Source: Micrococcales bacterium 31B
Lineage (GTDB): Bacteria > Actinomycetota > Actinomycetes > Actinomycetales > Dermabacteraceae
Length of the DNA stretch: 63,956 bases
Direction of reading: 5' to 3'
NCBI GenBank assembly: GCA_022803075.1
Contig: JAFFTF010000013.1
Span: 1,858 to 65,813 of the forward strand
The position numbers and the translations under genes are program-made. Each line of letters begins with the position of its first letter. The first letter of the stretch is position 1. Positions 43,968 through 52,336 of the stretch are shown here, piece by piece. The notes under the pieces were generated by a model. That model saw only the letters and a program-made list of their open reading frames with translations. It did not search any database and was not told where the DNA came from.

Positions 43968-45379
43968 CCACCGTTGAGTTTCGACTCCCCGACCTCGGCG
44001 AGGGCCTCACCGAATCCGAGATCGTCACGTGGCACGTCGCCGTGGGAGACACCGTGACCCTCAACCAGCCCATCGCGGATGTCGAAACCGCCAAAGCCGT
44101 CGTCGAACTGCCCTCGCCCCACGCGGGCCGCATCGTCGCGCTCAATGCCGAGCCCGGGGTCGTCGTCGCCGTCGGGCAGCCCATCGTCACCTTTGAGGTT
44201 CCGGACGCTCCGGGGGCCGGGCCCTCCGGTTCCGCCTCCCTGGCAGGTTCCGCCTCCCCGGGTGCCATCGCTTCGGGCGCCACGGCTTCGGGCGCCTTCA
44301 CGAAGGGTCGAGGCATGGAGGCCAGCGGGCCCAACCTCGTGGGGTACGGGGCGAAGGCCGAGGCGGGAGCGCGGCGGCGGCCCCGGCCCGCGCTCGGGCG
44401 CGGCGAGATCGCGAACCAGCGCCCGGCCCCGGCGGACGGGCAGACCCAGCCGGCGCCGGGCCCGGCCCCCGCGACGCAGCCACCGGCCCCGGGTGCAGTC
44501 GCGCCAACGCGGCCCGACGTGCGTCCGCGCTCTACCCCGCCCGTGCGAAAACTCGCCCGCGAGCTGGGCGTTAACCTCGAAACCCTCACGGGCTCGGGCG
44601 CACGGGGGCTGATCACGCGCGCCGACGTGCAGGCCGCCGCGAGCGCGCCTCCCGCGCTGCCCGCAACCCCGGCCGATGCGCGCCTGACGCGCACCCCGGT
44701 GAAGGGGGTGCGCAAGCATACGGCGGCGGCGATGGTGGTGAGCGCGTTCACGGCCCCGCACGTGACGGAGTTTTTAACCGTCGATGTCACCGAGACGATT
44801 GAGCTGATCGCTCGGCTCAAGGCACAGCGCGCGTGGCAGGGCGTGAAGCTCACCCCGCTGACCCTCGCCGCGAAGGCCGTGTGCATCGCGCTTCGCCATC
44901 ATCCGCAGTTGAACACGCACTGGGACGAGGCGCGGCACGAGATCGTCGAGTACCACTACGTGAATCTCGGCATCGCGGCGGCGACCCCGCGCGGGCTCAC
45001 CGTGCCGCACGTGAAAGACGCCGACCGGCTCTCGCTGCGCGAACTGGCCGACGCGCTCGCTCAGCTCGCCGAGACGGCGCGCGCGGGCAAGACGGCGCCC
45101 GCCGACCTCTCGGGTGGCACGTTCTCGATCACGAACGTGGGCGTGTTCGGCGTCGATGCGGGTACCCCGATTATCAACCCGGGCGAGGCGGGCATTCTCG
45201 CCCTCGGCGCCGTGAGGCGGCAGCCGTGGGAGTATCGCGGTGAGATCGCGCTGCGGCAGATGCTGACGCTGAGTTTGTCGTTCGATCACCGGCTGGTCGA
45301 CGGCGAGCAGGGTTCGCTGTTTCTGGCGGAGGTGGGGCAGATATTGAGCGATCCGGCGTCGCTGATCTCGCTGCTGTAG
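43964..45379 (+). CDS. bkdC: Branched-chain 2-oxoacid dehydrogenase E2 (lipoamide acyltransferase)
   Basis: 471 residues from the ATG overlapping the bkdB stop. Lipoyl domain (1-78) with the lipoyl Lys in DVETAKAVVEL, a long Ala/Pro/Gly/Arg linker, the E1/E3-binding domain (TPPVRKLARELGVNLETL...GLITRADV) and the catalytic domain ending SLSFDHRLVDG with the active His. No lipoamide dehydrogenase (E3) gene lies in the operon, so the complex must share E3 encoded elsewhere. Confidence 0.93.
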   Translation: MTTVEFRLPDLGEGLTESEIVTWHVAVGDTVTLNQPIADVETAKAVVELPSPHAGRIVALNAEPGVVVAVGQPIVTFEVPDAPGAGPSGSASLAGSASPGAIASGATASGAFTKGRGMEASGPNLVGYGAKAEAGARRRPRPALGRGEIANQRPAPADGQTQPAPGPAPATQPPAPGAVAPTRPDVRPRSTPPVRKLARELGVNLETLTGSGARGLITRADVQAAASAPPALPATPADARLTRTPVKGVRKHTAAAMVVSAFTAPHVTEFLTVDVTETIELIARLKAQRAWQGVKLTPLTLAAKAVCIALRHHPQLNTHWDEARHEIVEYHYVNLGIAAATPRGLTVPHVKDADRLSLRELADALAQLAETARAGKTAPADLSGGTFSITNVGVFGVDAGTPIINPGEAGILALGAVRRQPWEYRGEIALRQMLTLSLSFDHRLVDGEQGSLFLAEVGQILSDPASLISLL

Positions 45380-45512
45380 GCGTGCGGGCCCTGCGGTCCG
45401 CCGCGCGTGGGCACCCCTCCCCTTTGCCTACCCTTGACCCTTTCTTGGCATTCCCATAGGGTATGTGACAAGCCGCATGTATCATGCGTCACTTTCGCAG
45501 TCAGGGGATATC

Positions 45513-47258
45513 ATGTTTAGCCTTCATCGCGCGCCGCGCGCCATCCAACGCTCAGTACGCCTCTCCACCGTCGCCTTCGCGGCCTCCGCCCTCGTGCTCA
45601 CGGGGTGTGCCTCGCAGACCGCGCAGCCCCATGCCGCCGCCCGCAGCGACGCGGGCGCACCGGGGGCGGGCGATTTCCTTCGTTCCGCGGCCACCACCCA
45701 AACCGGCCCGGTCACGATCGAGCCGGCCATAGTGGCGTCCGGCCTCACCACCGACACCGCCACCTGCACCGACAAGACCGGCGACCAGGCCTATCAGGAG
45801 GCCCTTGCGGCCCTCCCCGCGGGCACGCACCCATGGGCGCCGACCCCCGCACCCGAGGCGATTGCCCACTTCGACCCGTGCCTCGACCTGTCGTACGTGA
45901 TCGTGGAGACCGAGGGCGGCACGGGCTCGTCGCCGAGCCACGTGGCACTCTTTCACCGGGGCGAATACATCGGCACCGCGACGCGCGACGCCTACGGCTA
46001 CGACCTCAAGGTCACGCAGCTGACCAGCGGGGCCGTGCAGATTGACCGCGGCTACCGCTCGTGGGGGCCGGACGCTCCGGTGGTGCAGTTTCGCACCAAG
46101 GCCACCGTGACCTGGTACGACGACGTCAACAAGGCCTTCATCTTCGGCCAGGTGCCGCCGCTCGAACCCGACGCCACGGGGCCCATGTACGTGAACGGCG
46201 AGATCGGCGTGGCCCCCGAGGCCCAACCCGGCGACGGCCAGGTGCCGCTCGAACCGAGTTGCTACCCGCTCGGCGTGGACGAGGCCTACGCCACCGCCGT
46301 GCGTGACATCGCGAGCGAGTACCCGTGGGACGACGCGCCGCCCGCCGACGTGCTCGCGACCTACGACCCGTGCGCCGCGCTCTCTTACATCGTGCTGCAC
46401 ACGAAGGGCGGCACGGCCTCATCGCCGCAGCAGCTCGCCGTGTTCCATTACGGCGTATACCAGGGCCCCGCGACCCAAGACCCGTACGGCTACTTCATCA
46501 CGGTCGATCGCGTGAGCGAAACCCAGCTGAAGATGACTCGCCACTGGTACGTGGGCGCCACGGCGGGAGAGCATCACGAGGCGACGGCGCTGATCACGTG
46601 GGATGACGCCACCAACGCGGCCTACATTTATGGCGACTACCCGCCCGCCGACTCCGAGAGTGTGACTCCCGACCGCATAGACGGTCGCATCGGTTCGGCC
46701 CCGGTCTCCGGCGGCGGCGAGACCCCGGCGCCCGGCACCTGCGGCACGGCCGACGCGCTGGAGGCGTATCGCACGGCGGTCGAGCAGACGCTCGACGTGC
46801 GCGGTTACCCGTGGCGCGCCGACCCGAACGTCGCGAGTGTGGCCGACTACGACCCGTGCGCCCCGCTCTCGTGGGTCGTGCTCGACGTCGACGAGGTGAC
46901 GCCGTGGTCGCCGCGTCACATCGCGGTGTTCCGCTACGGCGAGTTCGTGGGCACCGCCACCGCCGCGGCATATACCTCGGACGCGCGCGTGGAGCGAGTC
47001 AGCCCCGGCTTGCTTCGGGTGGTCCGCGGCTGGCAGGCGGATGTCGACGGCGACGGCAACCCCGATGAGACCCGGTACGCCACCATGCACGTCGCGCTGG
47101 ACACCGACAACAGCGTGTGGGTCACGGGCGAGGTGCCGCCCGACGAGCCGGGTTCGCCCAACCCGTACTACGTGGACGGGCCGCTCGGCAGCGAGGCGAC
47201 GAAGACGTCGCCGTTCCCGGGGCGGGGCGAGAACCCCGCGAGCACTCTCGGGTGCTGA
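45513..47258 (+). CDS. Lipoprotein with three LppP/LprE-like domains
   Basis: 581 residues from the ATG at 45513 (AGGGGAT upstream; frame open from 45465). Signal peptide with lipobox LTGC. Three tandem units of about 150 residues start near 83, 248 and 407. Each has an AY...HPW-type opening, DPC followed by LSYVIV or similar, SP.HVALFH.GEYIGTAT and a V/I.G.(V/Y)PP end. This is the pattern of the mycobacterial LppP/LprE family, whose members normally have one copy and whose function is poorly known. The paired cysteines suggest one disulfide per unit. It lies directly after bkdC but is probably transcribed separately. Confidence 0.85.
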   Translation: MFSLHRAPRAIQRSVRLSTVAFAASALVLTGCASQTAQPHAAARSDAGAPGAGDFLRSAATTQTGPVTIEPAIVASGLTTDTATCTDKTGDQAYQEALAALPAGTHPWAPTPAPEAIAHFDPCLDLSYVIVETEGGTGSSPSHVALFHRGEYIGTATRDAYGYDLKVTQLTSGAVQIDRGYRSWGPDAPVVQFRTKATVTWYDDVNKAFIFGQVPPLEPDATGPMYVNGEIGVAPEAQPGDGQVPLEPSCYPLGVDEAYATAVRDIASEYPWDDAPPADVLATYDPCAALSYIVLHTKGGTASSPQQLAVFHYGVYQGPATQDPYGYFITVDRVSETQLKMTRHWYVGATAGEHHEATALITWDDATNAAYIYGDYPPADSESVTPDRIDGRIGSAPVSGGGETPAPGTCGTADALEAYRTAVEQTLDVRGYPWRADPNVASVADYDPCAPLSWVVLDVDEVTPWSPRHIAVFRYGEFVGTATAAAYTSDARVERVSPGLLRVVRGWQADVDGDGNPDETRYATMHVALDTDNSVWVTGEVPPDEPGSPNPYYVDGPLGSEATKTSPFPGRGENPASTLGC

Positions 47259-47282
47259 CGCCTCAGAGAACAGGCACCAGAC

Positions 47283-47310
47283 GGCGGCCGCGGGAGAACC
47301 CGCGGCCGCC
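47283..47310. terminator. GC-rich hairpin between convergent genes
   Basis: A perfect 12-bp stem GGCGGCCGCGGG / CCCGCGGCCGCC closes an AGAA loop. Confidence 0.75.
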
Positions 47311-47324
47311 GCTTCTGTGCGGTG

Positions 47325-47735
47325 TCAGGCCAAGTCGCGCTTCTGCGTCGGTGCGCGGCGCAGGCCCGCGCGAAACGCCAGGATGCCCCACACGATGTAG
47401 AAGGGCCAAAGCACCAAGGCATGGAAGACACCGAAATAGGCGCCCCAGAGCATGTAATTTTCGATCGACCATCGAACAACCGATTTACACACAATGGCGA
47501 GCAAGAACGCAGTTAAGAATAGGGCCCCGCGCATATTTCCATCCAGCGAGCGCGACTTCTTGTAGAGATAAAATCCCGCCACACCAACGGCGGCATCGCC
47601 CAGAAACCACAGAGGGCTCACAAATTCATCTCGAGACAAGCGAGGGAATAGCGTATTGCCTAAAATGAAATTCCACGGAAGCGCAGGCGCGAGCACGAGA
47701 ATGGCCAGGGCGATAACTGCCACTGCACGTTTCAT
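47325..47735 (-). CDS. Small membrane protein, third gene of exported-protein unit
   Basis: 136 residues from the ATG at 47735 (GAGGAA upstream; the open frame begins at 47798). Four hydrophobic segments: AVAVIALAILVLAPALPW, a segment near WFLGDAAVGVAGFYLY, ALFLTAFLLAIVCKSV and a last one around LVLWPFYIVWGILAF. No family recognised. It follows the phospholipase-like gene by 67 bases on the same strand. As a small membrane protein beside a secreted hydrolase it may be a protective or export partner (inference only). Confidence 0.65.
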   Translation of the reverse strand: MKRAVAVIALAILVLAPALPWNFILGNTLFPRLSRDEFVSPLWFLGDAAVGVAGFYLYKKSRSLDGNMRGALFLTAFLLAIVCKSVVRWSIENYMLWGAYFGVFHALVLWPFYIVWGILAFRAGLRRAPTQKRDLA

Positions 47736-47802
47736 GACTTTATTCCTCACATAGAAAGTACGGATACCTGGTGGCCCGCCGCGAAGGCGAGCCACCATGT
47801 CA

Positions 47803-48728
47803 CTAAATTACTTGGTAACTCTTGAACCCTGAGGCGGCCCACTCTTGAGGCGTCAGTTTGTGAGTTACCCCGTCCCAGCCGCGCACATAGATATCCGGGC
47901 TGTTCCTGTACTTGTAATAGTACGAACCCCAGATCCAACCCGCATTGCGTACCGAAGGGTAGCCTGCTTTCGCCCATTCAGCAGGCGAAATGTGCTTCCA
48001 CTCCCAATAATTCTGATTTGTGCTCCAGAATGTGACCGCGTAGACCGAGTCTGACCACGGGTACTTCACAAATTCGGTGGGCGAAGGTCGAGGCGGGGGA
48101 TTGTTCATGAAGTTCCAGATACCCAAGGCCAATTTGAGCACTCGCGGTCCACCCCACCGGTAGACGTATAGACGTCATCGTTGTAGGGCAACTTGAAAAG
48201 CGTTGCTGGGGTGGGACCAACCCCATGGTCTTGGACCGCCGCATGATAGCGACTGGCTATCCATAAACATGCGGGCCTCCCTACTTCCGAGGAGCCTCGG
48301 TAGGCCATCGCGCATTGGTGATTCAGATTTTCGTGGAACTGGTCATCACACTTGCCTTTGAGTTGAGGTCTGTTGCCATCCACGTCATAACACAGGTCGT
48401 GGCCTGCGCACGGAGCACGAAAGTTTGCAAAGCCCGACTGGTCTGGTGACCACGTGCAATAGTCGTGGCGCTCTGGCTCGACTGCGCGATTCGGATCGTA
48501 CACGTAACCTGGTGGAATGGGCATATCCACATTCGTGTTCGTGTACGTTCGGGGCACCCAAGGATGGTAGCCAGGCACCAACTTACCCTGAGATATTGAC
48601 GACGGTACTCGTTCAACCTGAGTGGGCTTACCCGACGCCAGATTCGCGCCACTAACAACCAGGAGCAACAGCAGAACGAGCGCCGCGACGCCACGCATAC
48701 GCGGCAGATTTTCAGACTTCCACTTCAC
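47803..48728 (-). pseudogene. Secreted phospholipase A2-like protein with KYP repeats, split by an 8-bp duplication
   Basis: From a GTG at 48728 (GTGA overlap with the previous stop) the frame gives a signal peptide (RMRGVAALVLLLLLVVSG) and a domain with YCTWSPDQSGFANFRAPCAGHDLCYDV and CDDQFHENLNHQC, the His-Asp centre and cysteines of prokaryotic phospholipase A2-type proteins. It then reads LFKLPYNDDVYTS and soon stops. TAGACGTA-TAGACGTC at 48161-48176 is an 8-bp tandem duplication. Without it the frame runs on as DDVYRWGGPRVLKLAL... into the KYPWSDSVYAVTFW and YKYRNSPDIYV repeats to the stop at 47803, giving a 305-residue protein. So this is one gene, frameshifted or in an off state, and not two. 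The repeats closely match those of the sialidase. Confidence 0.8.
48161..48176. repeat. 8-bp tandem duplication splitting the phospholipase-like gene
   Basis: TAGACGTA followed by TAGACGTC (plus strand). Removing one unit rejoins the two reading frames exactly at a repeat boundary. Confidence 0.85.
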
Positions 48729-49705
48729 TTTTCAATCACCACCTTGGCGACCATGGCCGCGTCGACGGCGGTAGATGCACCTTGCGCCGCATCTACGTTC
48801 ATCGAAGGCACATCGCAGACGACCTCGACGACACTGCCCTTCGTATGACCCACGAGCGCATCGTCGATGCAGGGAATCGACATTGAACCAAGTGGTTGCG
48901 AAACGCTTGCAAGATTCTCAGGGAATTCTACTGTGCGACCCGTCGACCAGTCCCACGCAGTCACGTGATAGTCAACATGGTCCCCAATGGCCAACGGCGC
49001 GCCGCTACCCCGTTCGATGACGGCACTTGAACGCGTAGCTCTCTCAACATCTCCCTGAGGTGCAATATCGCCCCCGGCGTTGACCTCGGCGACCGAGGGC
49101 ATTTCTTGAGCGTCTACCACGGGCACGCTCGCTGGCCTGATGTCCTTGGAGACGTGTAGTAGTCGCAGAACTGGCACGGTGCCTTCTGGATCAGGCACAA
49201 CGATAGCCACCCAGCCGCCCTCACCTACCTCGAGTAGTGCCGCTTGCACCTCAGCGGGATGCACGTTGACGGGGGCGGCCGCTTTGCTTGGCGACTGCGG
49301 AATTGCCGTACCGTCGATGTTAAAGTCGTACCCCTGCGAAATGATCGAGTCATTGATTTTCAGATGCTGCCCGGTGCCGGAATCGATCGCTGCCGCTGCA
49401 AACTGAGTAACGGGATCGAGCAGTTCTGCGTTGGACACCCGGGGAGCTTCAGTGTCGAGACCGACAAAGGTTAATCCCTCCAACGCCGCCTTTGCCTTCA
49501 ATTGTTCGGGCGAAAGTTCATTTATAGAGATTGGAGTCGGCGCAGTGAAACCTTCGGTGGTCTCCCCTGACGCTGGTGCTGTTGCCGCCACCGTCTCTTG
49601 TCCGCCTGGCGGCGAAACAACCGGACTCGCAGCGTTTGAGGCCGCACACGAGGTTAATGTCGCTAGCAGCACTAACGCAACACCCAGCCCCCCCTTCGTC
49701 GCCAT
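48725..49705 (-). CDS. Lipoprotein with FKBP-like C-terminal domain
   Basis: 326 residues from the ATG at 49705, with lipobox LTSC after MATKGGLGVALVLLATL. The ATG at 49722 has a much better ribosome-binding site (GAGGGG, seven bases away) but is out of frame by one base at a G7 run (49688-49694). With 8 G it would give MVQIRQWRRRRGGLG..., a stronger signal peptide. The C-terminal 100 residues (IGDHVDYHVTAWDW, SMSIPCIDDALVGHTKGS) resemble FKBP-type peptidyl-prolyl isomerases (GDxVxVHYTG..., IPGxDxALVGxxxGS), but active-site residues are not conserved. It may be an extracellular chaperone for the exported neighbour. Its stop overlaps the phospholipase-like gene start. Confidence 0.7.
   Translation of the reverse strand: MATKGGLGVALVLLATLTSCAASNAASPVVSPPGGQETVAATAPASGETTEGFTAPTPISINELSPEQLKAKAALEGLTFVGLDTEAPRVSNAELLDPVTQFAAAAIDSGTGQHLKINDSIISQGYDFNIDGTAIPQSPSKAAAPVNVHPAEVQAALLEVGEGGWVAIVVPDPEGTVPVLRLLHVSKDIRPASVPVVDAQEMPSVAEVNAGGDIAPQGDVERATRSSAVIERGSGAPLAIGDHVDYHVTAWDWSTGRTVEFPENLASVSQPLGSMSIPCIDDALVGHTKGSVVEVVCDVPSMNVDAAQGASTAVDAAMVAKVVIEK
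49688..49694. repeat. Homopolymer tract (C7 on plus, G7 on coding strand)
   Basis: Seven G in the signal-peptide codons of the FKBP-like lipoprotein. One extra base would join the upstream ATG with the strong ribosome-binding site to the reading frame. Confidence 0.85.
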
Positions 49706-49954
49706 TGTCGAATCTGGACCATGAAAATACCCCTCAGTAGTTTTGTGGACATGTCGAGCGGACACAATTCGCATGAATTCTGGCGGTTCAGACGCGATTA
49801 TCGGCTCACATTCAGATTACGATCAAGCGCCCCGGCCCGCAACTTATAGGCCTCGGTCTCCCATGTGCCAATTCGAACGTACGCGAACCAACGGATCATA
49901 AAATCTTCATAACTAACGCGGCGCACGAGATACCCCCAGGCGGACTCAGCCGCC

Positions 49955-50599
49955 CTACCCCCGCGGGGCCTCGCGCAGCAGCGCCCACCACGTCATCTCG
50001 CGCAGCGCCACCCGCGCCACCTCCCGCTCGGCCCTAGCCATGCGGGCCCGCACCGAGTGGCTCGTCGAGTTAATCAGGCCGAAGGCGGCGTGGGCGCGGT
50101 ATGCCAGGGCGGCAGGCGAGGCGTCCGGCTCGATGCGACCGAGCTGCGCGACCCAGATCGAGACGTATTCGCGCTGCAGGGTGCGCACGCGGCGGCGGTC
50201 CGAGTCGGCGAGGTGCTGCAGCTCGCGGTCCTGCACGCGAATCACGTCGTGATTGTCGAGCGCGAAGTCCACGTGAAAGTCGATGAGCGCGCCGAGGGTA
50301 CCGCGCGGCTCCTGCGAGTCGGCCGCCACGCGCCTTGCCCCCGCCAGCAGACCCTCGCTCACGCCGACGAGCAGGGCCGCGAGCACGGCGGGCTTTCCCG
50401 CGAAGTGACGGTACACGGCGGGGCCCGACACGCCGACGGCCTGGCCCAGGTCGTCGAGCGAGACGCCCGCGTAGCCGCGCTGCGCGAAGAGCCGTGCCGC
50501 TGAGGTGAGCAGGTCGGCGCGGCGCTGCTCCTTGGCTGCCGCGCGCGGGCTCGTGATCGATTCGCTCGTTGCCAAATCTTTACTCGCCGACATGGACAC
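49955..50599 (-). CDS. TetR-family regulator of the leucine-degradation operon
   Basis: 214 residues from a GTG at 50599 (GGAGG nine bases upstream; an in-frame ATG two codons later is the alternative). N-terminal helix-turn-helix: LFAQRGYAGVSLDDLGQAVG, then VSGPAVYRHFAGKPAVL. The C-terminal domain is helical (DFHVDFALDNHDVIRVQDREL). Divergent from the acyl-CoA carboxylase operon, with a 26-bp palindrome between them, so it probably represses that operon and responds to an acyl-CoA. Confidence 0.88.
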   Translation of the reverse strand: MSMSASKDLATSESITSPRAAAKEQRRADLLTSAARLFAQRGYAGVSLDDLGQAVGVSGPAVYRHFAGKPAVLAALLVGVSEGLLAGARRVAADSQEPRGTLGALIDFHVDFALDNHDVIRVQDRELQHLADSDRRRVRTLQREYVSIWVAQLGRIEPDASPAALAYRAHAAFGLINSTSHSVRARMARAEREVARVALREMTWWALLREAPRG

Positions 50600-50624
50600 G
50601 GGTGTTGACCTCCACTATGCTCCC

Positions 50625-50650
50625 TTTCAGTTAGTGTACATTAACTGAAA
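50625..50650. promoter_or_regulatory. TetR operator candidate
   Basis: Perfect 9-base arms TTTCAGTTA (50625-50633) and TAACTGAAA (50642-50650) surround GTGTACAT. Located 25 bases from the tetR start and 74 from the carboxylase start. Confidence 0.7.
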
Positions 50651-50724
50651 TAACCCGGCACGACAAGCAATCGCGGCGCCCACCCGCTCCCGCAACGGCC
50701 CAGACATCAAGGGAGATCCTGGCC

Positions 50725-52332
50725 ATGGAAACCCTCACCAGCCACGCGCACCCCGGCTCGGCGGCGTTCGAGGCGAACTCGAGCGCCCAGCGCGAGCTCG
50801 CCGCCGAACTCCGCGAACGCCTCGAACGCGCCGCCCGCGGCGGCCCCGACGCCTCGCGCGAGCGCCACACCAGCCGCGGCAAGCTACTGCCCCGCGACCG
50901 CGTGGCACGCCTGCTCGACGAGGGCAGCCCCTTTCTCGAGGTCGCCCCCCTCGCTGCCGAGGGTCTTTATAACGGGGACGCCCCCGCGGCCGGCCTGATT
51001 GCGGGCATCGGCCTGGTCGAGGGGCGGCACGTCATGGTCGTGTGCAACGACGCCACCGTCAAGGGCGGCACGTACTACCCCCTCACCGTGAAGAAGCACC
51101 TGCGCGCCCAAGAGATCGCGCTCGAAAACCGGCTGCCCTGCGTGTACCTCGTCGACTCCGGCGGCGCGTTTCTGCCCAAACAAGACGAAGTCTTTCCCGA
51201 TCGCGACCACTTCGGCCGCATCTTCTTCAACCAGTCGCGTCTCAGCGCCGCCAAGATTCCCCAGATCGCCGCCGTGCTCGGCTCGTGCACCGCGGGCGGC
51301 GCCTACGTGCCCGCCATGAGCGACGAGACGGTCATCGTGCGCAACCAGGGCACCATATTTCTCGGCGGCCCGCCCCTCGTGAAGGCCGCCATCGGCGAGA
51401 TCGTCACCCCCGAAGAACTCGGCGGCGGCGACCTGCACTCGCGCACCTCGGGCGTCACCGATCACCTCGCCGAGAACGACGAACACGCCCTCGAGATCGT
51501 GCGCTCCATCGTCTCGACCCTGCCCCCCACCCCGGCGCCCGCGTGGGAGGTGCTGCCAGCCCGGCCGCCCGCGCGTCCGACCGAAGAAATCTACGGCGTG
51601 GTACCCGCCGACGTGCAGGAGCCCTACGATGTGCGCGAAGTGATCGCGCGGCTCGTCGACGCGAGCGAGTTTCACGAGTTCAAGCGCGAATACGGCACCA
51701 CCCTCGTGACGGGGTTCGCGCGGCTGCACGGCAACCCCGTCGGCATCGTCGCGAACAACGGCGTGCTGTTCGCCGAATCGGCCATGAAGGGAGCGCACTT
51801 CATCGAGCTGTGCGACCAGCGCGGCATTCCACTGATCTTCTTGCAAAACATCACGGGCTTCATGGTGGGCCGCGACTACGAGGCCGCGGGCATCGCCAAG
51901 CACGGCGCGAAGATGGTGACCGCCGTGGCTACCACGCGCGTACCCAAGTTCACGGTGGTGATCGGCGGCTCATTCGGCGCCGGCAACTACTCGATGTGCG
52001 GTCGCGCGTACTCCCCCCGGTTTCTGTGGATGTGGCCCGCGAGCCGCATCTCGGTGATGGGCGGGCCGCAGGCGTCGAGCGTGCTCGCGACCGTCAAGCG
52101 CGACCAGATCGAGGGCCGCGGCGAGACGTGGAGCGAGGCCGAAGAGCTCGCCTTCAAGGCCCCCATCGCCGCCCAGTACGAGACCCAGGGCAACCCCTAC
52201 TATTCGACCGCGCGGCTCTGGGATGACGGCATCATCGACCCCGCCGACACGCGCCGCGTGCTCGGACTCGCCCTCGACGTCGCGAGCCGCACCCCGCTGC
52301 CCGACACCGCCTTCGGCCTCTTCAGGATGTGA
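50725..52332 (+). CDS. accD1: Acyl-CoA carboxylase carboxyltransferase subunit (methylcrotonyl-CoA type)
   Basis: 535 residues of the carboxyltransferase family. The two oxyanion-hole regions are [16 protein letters not shown] and [19 protein letters not shown]. The length and the [15 protein letters not shown] and [14 protein letters not shown] stretches match the beta subunit of 3-methylcrotonyl-CoA carboxylase rather than the propionyl-CoA type. AAGGGAGA precedes the ATG. It starts an operon (carboxylase beta and alpha, isovaleryl-CoA-type dehydrogenase, MaoC, CitE) arranged as in mycobacteria, so the role is leucine/isovalerate breakdown. Confidence 0.88.
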   Translation: METLTSHAHPGSAAFEANSSAQRELAAELRERLERAARGGPDASRERHTSRGKLLPRDRVARLLDEGSPFLEVAPLAAEGLYNGDAPAAGLIAGIGLVEGRHVMVVCNDATVKGGTYYPLTVKKHLRAQEIALENRLPCVYLVDSGGAFLPKQDEVFPDRDHFGRIFFNQSRLSAAKIPQIAAVLGSCTAGGAYVPAMSDETVIVRNQGTIFLGGPPLVKAAIGEIVTPEELGGGDLHSRTSGVTDHLAENDEHALEIVRSIVSTLPPTPAPAWEVLPARPPARPTEEIYGVVPADVQEPYDVREVIARLVDASEFHEFKREYGTTLVTGFARLHGNPVGIVANNGVLFAESAMKGAHFIELCDQRGIPLIFLQNITGFMVGRDYEAAGIAKHGAKMVTAVATTRVPKFTVVIGGSFGAGNYSMCGRAYSPRFLWMWPASRISVMGGPQASSVLATVKRDQIEGRGETWSEAEELAFKAPIAAQYETQGNPYYSTARLWDDGIIDPADTRRVLGLALDVASRTPLPDTAFGLFRM

Positions 52333-52336
52333 CCGC

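Noticed and set aside
52223-52336. Longer N-terminus for the biotin carboxylase
   Set aside because: It would overlap the carboxyltransferase gene and encode a Ser/Pro-rich shadow. The GTG at 52337 precedes the conserved domain start.
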